Shown here one piece after another: positions 7,893-15,276 of a stretch of DNA of 64,000 nucleotides (positions within the stretch are counted from its first letter, which is position 1; every line of letters begins with the position of its first letter). The stretch covers positions 372,001 through 436,000 of the forward strand of contig NZ_CZPZ01000001.1 of the NCBI RefSeq assembly GCF_001458775.1, read 5' to 3'. Position numbers and translations under genes: made by a program. The notes below the pieces were generated by a model. The model searched no databases and had not been told where the DNA came from. It was given only the letters and a program-made list of their open reading frames with translations. Source of the stretch: Candidatus Nitrospira nitrificans. GTDB taxonomy: Bacteria > Nitrospirota > Nitrospiria > Nitrospirales > Nitrospiraceae.

Positions 7893-8126
7893 CAGGATGT
7901 TCAAAAATGCCAATGTTCTCACCCCATCCAACTCCGGCGCACCAAGACGCGTCGTTCCGCGGGCGCGGCCGCAGTTGACCGACAGGCTTTCCATGTTCCT
8001 GTCTGTCCGTTTCACGAGATACGCTCGCCTCGCACGCCTCGCAGACTCGTCGATGCGGGCTGAGCGGGCTTCCCGCACTTCCAAGCGATGCGAGAACAAA
8101 GCCGGCGGACTTTCCTCAACACCCTG
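7893..8126. repeat. Candidate dispersed intergenic element with imperfect terminal inverted repeats
   Basis: Between mrp and tatC. The left end CAGGATGTTCAAAAA (7893-) and the reverse complement of the right end, CAGGGTGTTGAGGAAA (8111-8126), match at 11 of 16 positions. The right end touches the tatC stop codon exactly. The interior is GC-rich and has no convincing gene. The layout looks like a small non-autonomous mobile or dispersed repeat; this is inferred, as no second copy is in the window. Confidence 0.45.
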
Positions 8127-9128
8127 TCAGTGATGACGTCCTCCGGGAACGCCGACATAGTCATCACCCGAAGATTTCGGCATCGACATGCCCGAAACCG
8201 TTCCCCCGGCCCCTACCCCGGCCATGGCGACCGTCGGGACACCTGCGGGCTGGCTTTCAGCGGATGTTTTTTTGCCGAACACCTTCGCGCCAAAGATGCC
8301 GACCCAGTAGAGAAGAAACATGGGCCCAGCCATCAGCGTCTGATTGAACGGGTCGGGTGTGGGCGTCAGAATCGCGGAGACGACAAACGATCCCAACAAC
8401 GCCCACTTCCAATACTGAATCAGGAACGGCGCATCGACCCAGCCCAACTTGGCCATGAGCGTGATGGCCAACGGCACCTCAAAGATCAGGCCAAAGACCG
8501 TCAAGAACCACAGGGCAAACCCGACATACTGGGCGATCGAGATCTGCGGCACGAATCCGGCATTCACTCCGTATGAAATCAAAAAATTCAAGGCGAACGG
8601 AAGCACGAAGAAAAAGGAAAATCCGACCCCGGCGTAGAACGCCAACGTGCTCACACACACGAACGGCCCGACAAACCGCCGCTCCTGAGCATGCAGTCCC
8701 GGAACGACGAACCGCCAGATCTCGACCAAGAGATAGGGCATGGCGAGCACGACGGCGAACAGTCCCGCGACCTTGACGTTCTGCCAGAGGGCCTCCGCCG
8801 GAGCGAGAAAGACAAACGGCACCGTCGGCAAATCGGTGGGTTCCCAGGTCAATTGGCTCGGCACGAACATATTCTGGAGCGGGACTCGCAACCATTTGAC
8901 CAAGGTGTCGGCATAAAAAAACGTCCCCATGAACACGACCGCCAGGCCGATCACCGCACGGGTAAGCCGGACTTGGAACTCCACGAGGTGCTCCATGACC
9001 GGCATCTTTTTGTCTTCCAGCGGCTTGAAGACCGAGTCTTGCAGCCACCGGTTCAGCTTGTTCAGCACCGAGCCTCGCAAGTTTCGGAATCCGTCGACCC
9101 GACGATCCGGCGATTGGTCTTCCGACAA
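8127..9128 (-). CDS. tatC: Sec-independent protein translocase TatC
   Basis: A 333-residue protein with six membrane segments and TatC landmarks: MPVMEHLVEFQVRL at the start of the core, the periplasmic loop with FLAPAEALW, FVVPGLHAQERR, and F-x-FFFVLPFAL. TatC recognises twin-arginine signal peptides and moves folded proteins, including molybdo- and Fe-S enzymes, across the inner membrane. The TTG at 9128 gives an extra amphipathic N-terminus of 41 residues; the ATG at 9005 (MPVMEHL), with GGAAG upstream, gives the usual family length. The longer form is given because the extension reads like protein, but the start is uncertain. The C-terminal tail of about 50 residues is Gly/Pro-rich. Confidence 0.9.
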   Translation of the reverse strand: MSEDQSPDRRVDGFRNLRGSVLNKLNRWLQDSVFKPLEDKKMPVMEHLVEFQVRLTRAVIGLAVVFMGTFFYADTLVKWLRVPLQNMFVPSQLTWEPTDLPTVPFVFLAPAEALWQNVKVAGLFAVVLAMPYLLVEIWRFVVPGLHAQERRFVGPFVCVSTLAFYAGVGFSFFFVLPFALNFLISYGVNAGFVPQISIAQYVGFALWFLTVFGLIFEVPLAITLMAKLGWVDAPFLIQYWKWALLGSFVVSAILTPTPDPFNQTLMAGPMFLLYWVGIFGAKVFGKKTSAESQPAGVPTVAMAGVGAGGTVSGMSMPKSSGDDYVGVPGGRHH

Positions 9129-9129
9129 T

Positions 9130-9153
9130 CAACAGATCGACAGATCAACAGAT
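9130..9153. repeat. Three tandem 8-base repeats before the tatC start
   Basis: C[A/G]ACAGAT is repeated three times head to tail. The array lies directly between the degP stop (9167) and the TTG reading of tatC. Confidence 0.7.
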
Positions 9154-9166
9154 TCCTCTGTGCTTC

Positions 9167-10675
9167 TTACTTCGGATTGACCGCGACAAACAGACTGTTC
9201 CCTTGCCGATTGACCAACAGCACGGCAAGTTCGTCTTTTTTGATCTTTTCCGCGGCCTTTTGATAATCGCCGAGCGTCTTGACCGGCTCGTGATTGACTT
9301 CTTGGATGACGTCACCACGCTGGAGCCCGGCTGCCTCTCCCGGCCCACCCGGTTCCACGGAGGTGATGACGACTCCGGCCGTCTTCGAGGAAATGTTCAA
9401 CTGACTCATCAACGCGTTATCCAACGTTTGGACACGCAACGACGCGAGTACATTGTCCGGAAGCTTCATCGTTTCGCCCGCGTCTTTCGGCGGCGCCGAA
9501 TCTTTTTTGGCCAGCAGTTCATCCGATGGGCGTTCGGCGACCTTCACCGAAATCAGTTGCTCCTTGCCTTCGCGCAACACTTTGACCTGTGCGTCTTTTC
9601 CGACCATGGTTCGTGCGACAAGATTGCGCAGCTGACTGACGCTCTGCACCTCCTTGCCGTTAAAGGCCACGACGACATCGCCGCGCTTCACTCCCGCGGC
9701 ATGAGAAGGGCCATTCTCATTGACATCGCTGATCAACACCCCCTTCCGCTGCTCCGGGAGTTTGAACGATTTCGCCAAGGCCGGCGTAATTTCCTGGATC
9801 GCAACACCCATCCATCCACGGACGACCTTGCCCGTCTTCTGCAGGCTATCTACGATATCGAGGGCGATGCTGCTGGGAATCGCAAACCCGATCCCTTCCG
9901 ATCCGCCGGTTCTCGAGAAGATCGCGGTGTTGATGCCGATCAGATCGCCATTCATGTTGACGAGCGCTCCGCCGGAATTTCCCGGATTGATCGCCGCGTC
10001 GGTCTGAATGAAATCCTCATAGTCCGCAATGCCGACATTCCCCCGCCCCAGGGCGCTGATGATGCCGAGCGTGACGGTCGAGCTCAGGCCAAACGGACTT
10101 CCCACCGCCAGCACAAGATCACCGACTTGTAGTTTTTCATACTCCGCCCATTTCAGCGACGGCAGATCCTTGGCCTCAATCTTGATGACCGCCAAATCCG
10201 TCTTTGGATCGGTGCCCACCACCTTTGCCGAAAACTCGCGCCGATCGCTGAGGGTCACCGTAATCTGCGTGGCTCCTTCAACGACGTGATTATTGGTCAC
10301 GATGAACCCATTGCCATCCAAGATGACTCCGGATCCCGCACTCTGATCCGGGCGGCCATGCGGCTGGGGTGGACCATGTGGGCTTGGCGGCGGAGTCGGC
10401 AATTCTCCACCTCCCGGCTCATCCCCAGGGGGAGGGGTCCCGAATGGATTAGGAGGCATTCCCCCGCGTCTTCGGCTCCCTTCTCCTCCACCCGTCACCG
10501 CGATATTTACGACAGCCGGGGTGGTCTTTTTCACGATCTCCGAAAAACCCTGAGCCCAGGCCGGAGGGACACCAGCAGCTGAGACGGGTGATACGCATCC
10601 ACTTCCGACAAGAGCACAGACGGCCAAGCCACCACCGATAAGCATGTTCGTCGCTTGCTGAGTCCAATTGACCAT
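9167..10675 (-). CDS. Periplasmic serine protease DegP/HtrA (Do-like)
   Basis: A 502-residue exported protease-chaperone. The order is a signal peptide (ALVGSGCVSPVSAA region), a Pro/Gly-rich linker (about residues 80-115), the trypsin-like domain with catalytic His (VTNNHVVEG), Asp (KTDLAVIKI) and Ser (NPGNSGGAL), then two PDZ domains. It would degrade or refold misfolded envelope proteins. The ATG at 10675 has GGAGG 8 bases upstream and is preferred over an in-frame start at 10738. It lies upstream of tatC, separated by a short tandem repeat, and may be co-transcribed. Confidence 0.93.
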   Translation of the reverse strand: MVNWTQQATNMLIGGGLAVCALVGSGCVSPVSAAGVPPAWAQGFSEIVKKTTPAVVNIAVTGGGEGSRRRGGMPPNPFGTPPPGDEPGGGELPTPPPSPHGPPQPHGRPDQSAGSGVILDGNGFIVTNNHVVEGATQITVTLSDRREFSAKVVGTDPKTDLAVIKIEAKDLPSLKWAEYEKLQVGDLVLAVGSPFGLSSTVTLGIISALGRGNVGIADYEDFIQTDAAINPGNSGGALVNMNGDLIGINTAIFSRTGGSEGIGFAIPSSIALDIVDSLQKTGKVVRGWMGVAIQEITPALAKSFKLPEQRKGVLISDVNENGPSHAAGVKRGDVVVAFNGKEVQSVSQLRNLVARTMVGKDAQVKVLREGKEQLISVKVAERPSDELLAKKDSAPPKDAGETMKLPDNVLASLRVQTLDNALMSQLNISSKTAGVVITSVEPGGPGEAAGLQRGDVIQEVNHEPVKTLGDYQKAAEKIKKDELAVLLVNRQGNSLFVAVNPK

Positions 10676-10698
10676 ATCTGAATTCCTCCAGGATGTGA

Positions 10699-10713
10699 CT
10701 CTCATCGAGAGTG
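10699..10713 (-). promoter_or_regulatory. Inverted repeat in the degP leader
   Basis: ACTCTC-atc-GAGAGT (6/3/6, perfect) lies 24 bases before the degP start. It may be a binding site or a leader hairpin. No consensus heat-shock promoter was identified with confidence. Confidence 0.3.
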
Positions 10714-10941
10714 CTAATGAGAACGAGCATCTCCACACAGTGAACGCTTCATATTACACCACTCTTTCAACAGGCTTCAAAGAGGAAAAGTCCCTTTACG
10801 AGCAAAGTCCGTCATGAGAGAGATCTAATCAAAGACCTTCTCATCGCCCCAAAAACATCCATTCAACTCATACCGTCCTACCAGCCGGACAGTTGCCTTT
10901 CATCTGATGTTTCCAGTACGGTGGCGGGCGGCCGCAGCGAA

Positions 10942-12804
10942 ATGATCACCATAGGCCATGCGGTGATTTCAACAAAACGACTCCATCATACCAGGCATGT
11001 CAGGCTTGTCACGGGGGCGGGGATCGCCTGCCTGTTGCTCCTCGCCGCTTGTGTCAAACCTCTGGAATTGCCTCCACTGGGGGACCCGTTGCCCGCCAGC
11101 GCCAAGCTGGACATTGCCCCATCGATCAAAGACTTGACGATTCGTTATAGCGATTCCTGCGGACAGCTTCAGGAAATTCCGCTGGGCGATCGACTCCAGG
11201 AGGCCGTCCGGGAGGGCATTCGGCGAACGTTCACTACGACGGTAGACGACGGCACCGACGACACCACCACACCAGACTATAGCATCCATGTTGATCTCGT
11301 CGATTCATCGTTCGACCTCAACAAGGAGGCCCTGTACGACCGAGCCCCGGCGAACATACAAGTCAATGCCATTGCCCGCATCTCTGATCGAAAAGGGACG
11401 TTGCTCCGTCAAGCGGACATCAAAATCGCCCGTCAGGAACGGTTGCGGCTTGAACAGCTCTCCAAAAACTGCAACTATCTGATCGACCCCTTCATCCGCG
11501 ACACCGTTATCGATTTTGCCACGCGCGTCTCGCTGAATGCCAGACAAGCGGCCGGTGGCCAGGAACCCGCTGCTTTGATAGAGCCGAGCCAGGCCCCGAT
11601 AGAAAACTTGAGAGCGCCTTCGGCTTCCATCTCGCCGAATCTTCAATTCAAGGCAACGCTCCTCGACGAAAACAGCAACCTGATCTTTGAAGGGGGCGAG
11701 CATATCCGCGTACGCGTGGATATCGTCAACACTGGGACAAGCCTGATCGACCAGGCATCGGCCTCGCTCTCCGGCACGCCGACCATCATTGAACGGTTTC
11801 CCGCTTCAACCTTGAAGATTCCACCTCTGCAACCCGGTCAAACGAAATCCCTGGAGTTCATCGCCACCCTGCCCACGACCAAGCAGGCCCATCAGGCCCT
11901 GATCCAGGTCACGGTCGCTGAATCGGGAGGAGCCGCGGCGCCGCCCCAATCCCTTTCCTTGACCATTCAACCGGCCGGTACCAACCAGGACGATGTGAAC
12001 CAAATTCCCGCCCTAGCGCCTGGTTTCCACCGGCCTCAAACCTACCTCGTCTCGATCGGGGTCGGAGCCTATCGCGATCCAAAACTCACGCCACGCCGTT
12101 ACGCCGCGATGGATGCGGAGACCGTCGCCGCCTATTTTCAATCGCTCGGCGGTGTGCCCTTGCCCAATATCCGGCTGTTGCACGACCAGAAGACTCTCCG
12201 CGCCGATCTCCATGAAACATTGTTCGGCTGGCTGCCGACGCACGCGGCCAAGGATGCAATCGTAATTGTCTATTTCTCGGGACAAGCACTGGTGACGCCG
12301 ACCGGCGACGTCTTGCTCGCTCTTTATGATGGCAGTGCGGCGGACTCGGCCCGCCTCTACCCGCTCAATGATCTGGAATCCGCCTTCGCCAGGCTCAAAG
12401 CCAAACAGGTCCTCTTTCTCTTCGACGGCAGGGTGTCCAGACTACGCGGCGAGACTAAAGGGAAGACCGCGGCACCCCGCTGGGAACTCGCCGGAAGCAA
12501 TACGGTCGGACTGATCGGAGGCGAAGACTTGACGAAGGGACTGGAAGACGACCAGCATCGCCACAGTCTCTTCACCTACTACCTCTTAAAAGGACTCCGA
12601 GGAGAGGCCGATACCAACCGCAACGGAACCGTCACATTCGGAGAACTCGCCGGCTACGTGCGCCAAAAAGTCGCCTGGGCGGCGAAATCCCGGTTCAATC
12701 AGGAGCAACGGCCCTTGCTGCTTCCCCCGCTCACACCGGACGACCCAGCCGCCTCACTGATCCTGACTGCCCTGCCTTCGCTTAGCTCTTCTGAACGGCC
12801 GTAA
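10942..12804 (+). CDS. Lipoprotein with degenerate caspase-like (C14) domain
   Basis: About 620 residues. A signal peptide with lipobox LLLAAC comes first. Residues about 50-200 form an uncharacterised domain, and 235-330 an Ig-like/CARDB-like domain (VRVDIVNTG...LQPGQTKSLEF). Then comes a peptidase C14 fold: TYLVSIGVGAYRDPKLTP, DAETVAAYF, and VIVYFSGQ. In caspases the last motif is SGHG and the second is DACxSG; here Gln stands for His and FDGRVS replaces the Cys motif, so both catalytic residues seem lost. An EF-hand-like loop (DTNRNGTVTFGEL) follows. GTG at 10921 is an alternative start. The function is unknown. Confidence 0.75.
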   Translation: MITIGHAVISTKRLHHTRHVRLVTGAGIACLLLLAACVKPLELPPLGDPLPASAKLDIAPSIKDLTIRYSDSCGQLQEIPLGDRLQEAVREGIRRTFTTTVDDGTDDTTTPDYSIHVDLVDSSFDLNKEALYDRAPANIQVNAIARISDRKGTLLRQADIKIARQERLRLEQLSKNCNYLIDPFIRDTVIDFATRVSLNARQAAGGQEPAALIEPSQAPIENLRAPSASISPNLQFKATLLDENSNLIFEGGEHIRVRVDIVNTGTSLIDQASASLSGTPTIIERFPASTLKIPPLQPGQTKSLEFIATLPTTKQAHQALIQVTVAESGGAAAPPQSLSLTIQPAGTNQDDVNQIPALAPGFHRPQTYLVSIGVGAYRDPKLTPRRYAAMDAETVAAYFQSLGGVPLPNIRLLHDQKTLRADLHETLFGWLPTHAAKDAIVIVYFSGQALVTPTGDVLLALYDGSAADSARLYPLNDLESAFARLKAKQVLFLFDGRVSRLRGETKGKTAAPRWELAGSNTVGLIGGEDLTKGLEDDQHRHSLFTYYLLKGLRGEADTNRNGTVTFGELAGYVRQKVAWAAKSRFNQEQRPLLLPPLTPDDPAASLILTALPSLSSSERP

Positions 12805-12844
12805 TCCTCTCTCCAATTAGAGTAATACGCAGGTTCAAAGCCAT

Positions 12845-12883
12845 TTGCAGAATGGGAAAACCGATGGTATATTTTATACCATG
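12845..12883 (+). promoter_or_regulatory. Promoter and operator of the vapBC pair, overlapping the start codon
   Basis: TTGCAG (12845-12850), a 17-base spacer and TATATT (12868-12873) form a good sigma-70 promoter. A perfect dyad ATGGTATA-ttt-TATACCAT (12864-12882) covers the -10 box and the start codon at 12881. Transcription would begin at or next to the ATG, giving a leaderless message; no ribosome site is visible. The dyad is the likely autoregulation site of the antitoxin. Confidence 0.65.
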
Positions 12884-13144
12884 AAAACAACCATCGATAC
12901 TGCTGGGCGTTTGGTGATCCCTAAGGAATTGCGGCAAGAAGCAGGACTTCAGCCGGGCACCGAGCTGGAAATCCGTTGGCGACAGGGACTGATTGAAATC
13001 GAGCCGACGCCGCTTTCCGTTAAACTGAAGAAACGTGGCCGGTTCCTTGTCGCGATGCCGAATCAGCCGATCGAGCAACTCCCGAAGGAGACCGTCGAGC
13101 GGACACGTCGGCAACTCACCCGCGACAGAGCAACCTCCTCCTAA
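12881..13144 (+). CDS. AbrB/MazE-fold antitoxin (VapB-type)
   Basis: An 87-residue protein beginning MKTTIDTAGRLVIPKELR, the SpoVT/AbrB swapped-hairpin DNA-binding motif (D-x-x-G-R-L-V-I-P), followed by a basic C-terminal half that would wrap the toxin. It should neutralise the PIN-domain toxin downstream and repress their shared promoter, whose operator overlaps this start codon. The toxin gene begins 6 bases after this stop. Confidence 0.88.
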   Translation: MKTTIDTAGRLVIPKELRQEAGLQPGTELEIRWRQGLIEIEPTPLSVKLKKRGRFLVAMPNQPIEQLPKETVERTRRQLTRDRATSS

Positions 13145-13150
13145 CCTCAT

Positions 13151-13585
13151 ATGGGTAGCTTTCTCCCCGACACCAGCGTTATGGTCGCCACGGTGTGCAC
13201 GTGGCATGAGCATCATGAGCGAGCCATTACGGAGATGGAGCACCGACTTATGGAGCGGGAATCCCTGGTCATCGCCACGCCCGCCTTGGTCGAAGCTTAC
13301 GCCGTACTCACCAGACTCCCGCCGCCTCATCGATTGTCGCCGCAGGACGCGATCGCTCTCATCGAGACCAGCTTTCTCACAGGAGGAGCGCTCGCAGGCT
13401 TGGACAACAAAGCCTTTCGTCCGCTGCTCAGAGAGGCAGCCGACCACAACATAGCAGGTGGTCGAACCTATGATTGGGTGATCGCAGCTTGCGCTAAGGC
13501 CGCGCGCGTCAAAACCTTACTTACTTTCAATGCGCGGGACTTTCTGAGCTTTCATCTGGACGGCATCGACATTCGCATCCCTTAA
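13151..13585 (+). CDS. PIN-domain ribonuclease toxin (VapC-type)
   Basis: A 144-residue PIN domain. The conserved acids are visible: the first Asp in FLPDTSVMV, Glu in PALVEAYAVL, the third Asp in TYDWVIAACA and the last polar residue in LLTFNARDF. VapC toxins cut RNA, often initiator tRNA, rRNA or selected tRNAs. It is coded 6 bases downstream of its antitoxin. No frameshift or loss of catalytic residues is seen, so the pair looks active. Confidence 0.88.
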   Translation: MGSFLPDTSVMVATVCTWHEHHERAITEMEHRLMERESLVIATPALVEAYAVLTRLPPPHRLSPQDAIALIETSFLTGGALAGLDNKAFRPLLREAADHNIAGGRTYDWVIAACAKAARVKTLLTFNARDFLSFHLDGIDIRIP

Positions 13586-13883
13586 CCCGCAAACACACGA
13601 CTGCTCGTCATGTCGTCGACTCAACAGCACAATCGCTGCCCTCCCCATGTTCGGCAGGCCAATCCTCCCGGCACATTCGGGCAACAGCAATAGCCATCGC
13701 CCCAATAAGGCAACCCGGAACTCAGCTCAAAGGACATAACCGAAGAGGACTATCATCTTGCGTGGGCTTGGATCATTCCACTGGTATTCTTCGGTAGCGT
13801 CAAGAATCGAACCAGCTTTCGCGAGGCGCAATACAAGATCCAGCCACAGTTCCCTTCTCTCATCCTCCGACTTTCCTGCCCTG
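13586..13883. other. Intergenic region, no supported gene
   Basis: A stretch of about 300 bases between the toxin gene and the convergent exported-protein gene. A short minus-strand reading (13727-13912) overlaps the neighbour and has no clear start, so it is not called. No terminator hairpin with a T-run was seen. Confidence 0.5.
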
Positions 13884-14711
13884 TCACTGGGTCGCAGACG
13901 GGGACGCATCAATCACCGACTGGCTCGGTACAAGCGGATCGTACGGCGGCTCGAAGCCAACGAGAACATTCTTCAATCGCGTCACGTGGACCGACAGCCG
14001 GTATACACCGTTCCAGTAGTTCGTCCAGGGGCCATAGCCGCACGTGCCGCCGTCGATCGTGAGTATGGCGCTGCAGGAGTCAACCACAAGGTTGTCCTGC
14101 CGTGTTTGCCCGACGGCGAGACCTGCGAGATCCGCGACCGTGTAGACCTTCCGAACGCTGCCGACGCTGTTGAATTCATCGGCTCCACCGCTTAGGCAGT
14201 TGCTCGATATGTCACCCTGGCCTCCGGTAATACAGAAGCCGACGCCTTCCAATCTTGTCAGGGATTCCCAGAAAGCCCGCCCGACGCCATCCTTCTCGAC
14301 CACGGTGAACGTCAACGTGAAGGGAGCCGGATGTCCGGCATCGGCGCAACTCCACTTGCCGTCCTTCACGTCGTCGACGGCGGGCAGAAGGCACGCGTTC
14401 TCCGGATCGATCGTGACCTTTTCGTCAGAATCCATGTCGCCAAGACCCTTCTGGATCCAAAGCTCATAGGAGCCAATGCCGCGGACGCCGTCGACATCGG
14501 CAATGACGAGGATCTCATCCGAACCAGGCCAATCAAACCCGGTTTCATCCCGAGCTTTCACCTCGGTCAGCTCTACCTTATATCTCGCCTCGTAACGCCA
14601 GAGCTTTGCGTCCGCCGATGGGCGTGAATCCGACTGGGCGGTATCCTCCGTAGCCACACCCACCAGACCCGCCCAAAAGACAAATGAAAGACACAGAAAG
14701 AACATGCGCAT
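13884..14711 (-). CDS. Exported protein of unknown function
   Basis: A 275-residue protein with a clear signal peptide (MRMFFLCLSFVFWAGLVGVA) and a mature part rich in acidic and aromatic residues. Six cysteines (CLLP, WSCAD, GFCITGG, SSNCLSGG, DSCSAI, GTCGYG) may form disulfides in the periplasm or outside the cell. No family is recognised. The ATG at 14711 has GAGAGGA 5 bases upstream. The gene is transcribed alone on the minus strand. Confidence 0.75.
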   Translation of the reverse strand: MRMFFLCLSFVFWAGLVGVATEDTAQSDSRPSADAKLWRYEARYKVELTEVKARDETGFDWPGSDEILVIADVDGVRGIGSYELWIQKGLGDMDSDEKVTIDPENACLLPAVDDVKDGKWSCADAGHPAPFTLTFTVVEKDGVGRAFWESLTRLEGVGFCITGGQGDISSNCLSGGADEFNSVGSVRKVYTVADLAGLAVGQTRQDNLVVDSCSAILTIDGGTCGYGPWTNYWNGVYRLSVHVTRLKNVLVGFEPPYDPLVPSQSVIDASPSATQ

Positions 14712-15184
14712 AGGGTCCTCTCAACGAGTTCGTCCGGTCGACGTCAGAGCCGGGCGCAGTGTAGCAGAATTCCAAACGGCAAAATACTGAAGGACGAATT
14801 AGGATAGAAGGTCGAAATCTTTAACCAGACCGGCTCTCGAAGAGCCGGAAATTGTCCAGCTACTTAGCTGCCGACTTCGTGCTGGTGGTAAGAGGGACGG
14901 AAGCGCGCATACTTCAAATTCTCTATGGAGTCATGAGCTACACCCAGCATCACATTGGGGGAGTTGCCTTTGGGGGGCAAATCTCGAATCATACATGGCG
15001 TAGAAATCACAGTCTCCGTTTCCCGTTCGCCCCCGCCACCGCCACTCTCACAACCTCCGGTTTCCCAACGTCATTCACATGCTCTACGTGGAACTGACGT
15101 TCGACCTTCCCTCATTTCCATACCTACGGGGAAGACGACGAGTATCGATCGATTCGTTTCCCGCCCAGATCATTACCTTGTGAC
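14712..15184. other. Intergenic region with a small hairpin
   Basis: About 470 bases without a supported gene. The only clear structure is CCGGCTCT-cga-AGAGCCGG at 14830-14848 (perfect 8-bp stem, 3-base loop). It lies upstream of the minus-strand exported-protein gene and could be in its leader. No T-run follows. Confidence 0.5.
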
Positions 15185-15222
15185 AAAAAAGAGGGCGGGA
15201 AGTTGCCTCCCCGCCCTCTTTT
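15185..15222 (-). terminator. Rho-independent terminator of the PPC-repeat gene
   Basis: The arms AAAAGAGGGCGGG (15187-15199) and CCCGCCCTCTTTT (15210-15222) form a 13-bp stem with a 10-base loop. Read on the minus strand it ends in a run of T. The loop contains AAGTTGCCTC, which is very like the loop of the terminator at 17410. Confidence 0.85.
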
Positions 15223-15233
15223 GATCTGTTACC

Positions 15234-15269
15234 GTTGCGGCAGAGACGATAATTCGCCTCTGCCGCAAC
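15234..15269 (-). repeat. Second hairpin just after the PPC-repeat gene
   Basis: GTTGCGGCAGAG and CTCTGCCGCAAC pair perfectly over 12 bases around a 12-base loop, 7 bases after the stop codon. It has no T-run and precedes the true terminator; it may protect the mRNA 3' end. Confidence 0.65.
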
Positions 15270-15276
15270 TCCATTC

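Noticed and set aside
7860-8099. A 79-residue minus-strand reading frame between mrp and tatC
   Set aside because: It lies almost wholly inside the candidate repeat element, is Arg/Ala-rich like a GC-rich shadow, and has no domain or ribosome site.
10710-10718. GAGTGCTAA upstream of degP, half of a CIRCE heat-shock operator
   Set aside because: The other half (TTAGCACTC at a 9-base spacing) is absent; only 2 of 9 bases match.
13727-13912. A 61-residue minus-strand reading overlapping the end of the exported-protein gene
   Set aside because: The start overlaps the upstream gene, there is no clear ribosome site and no recognisable family.
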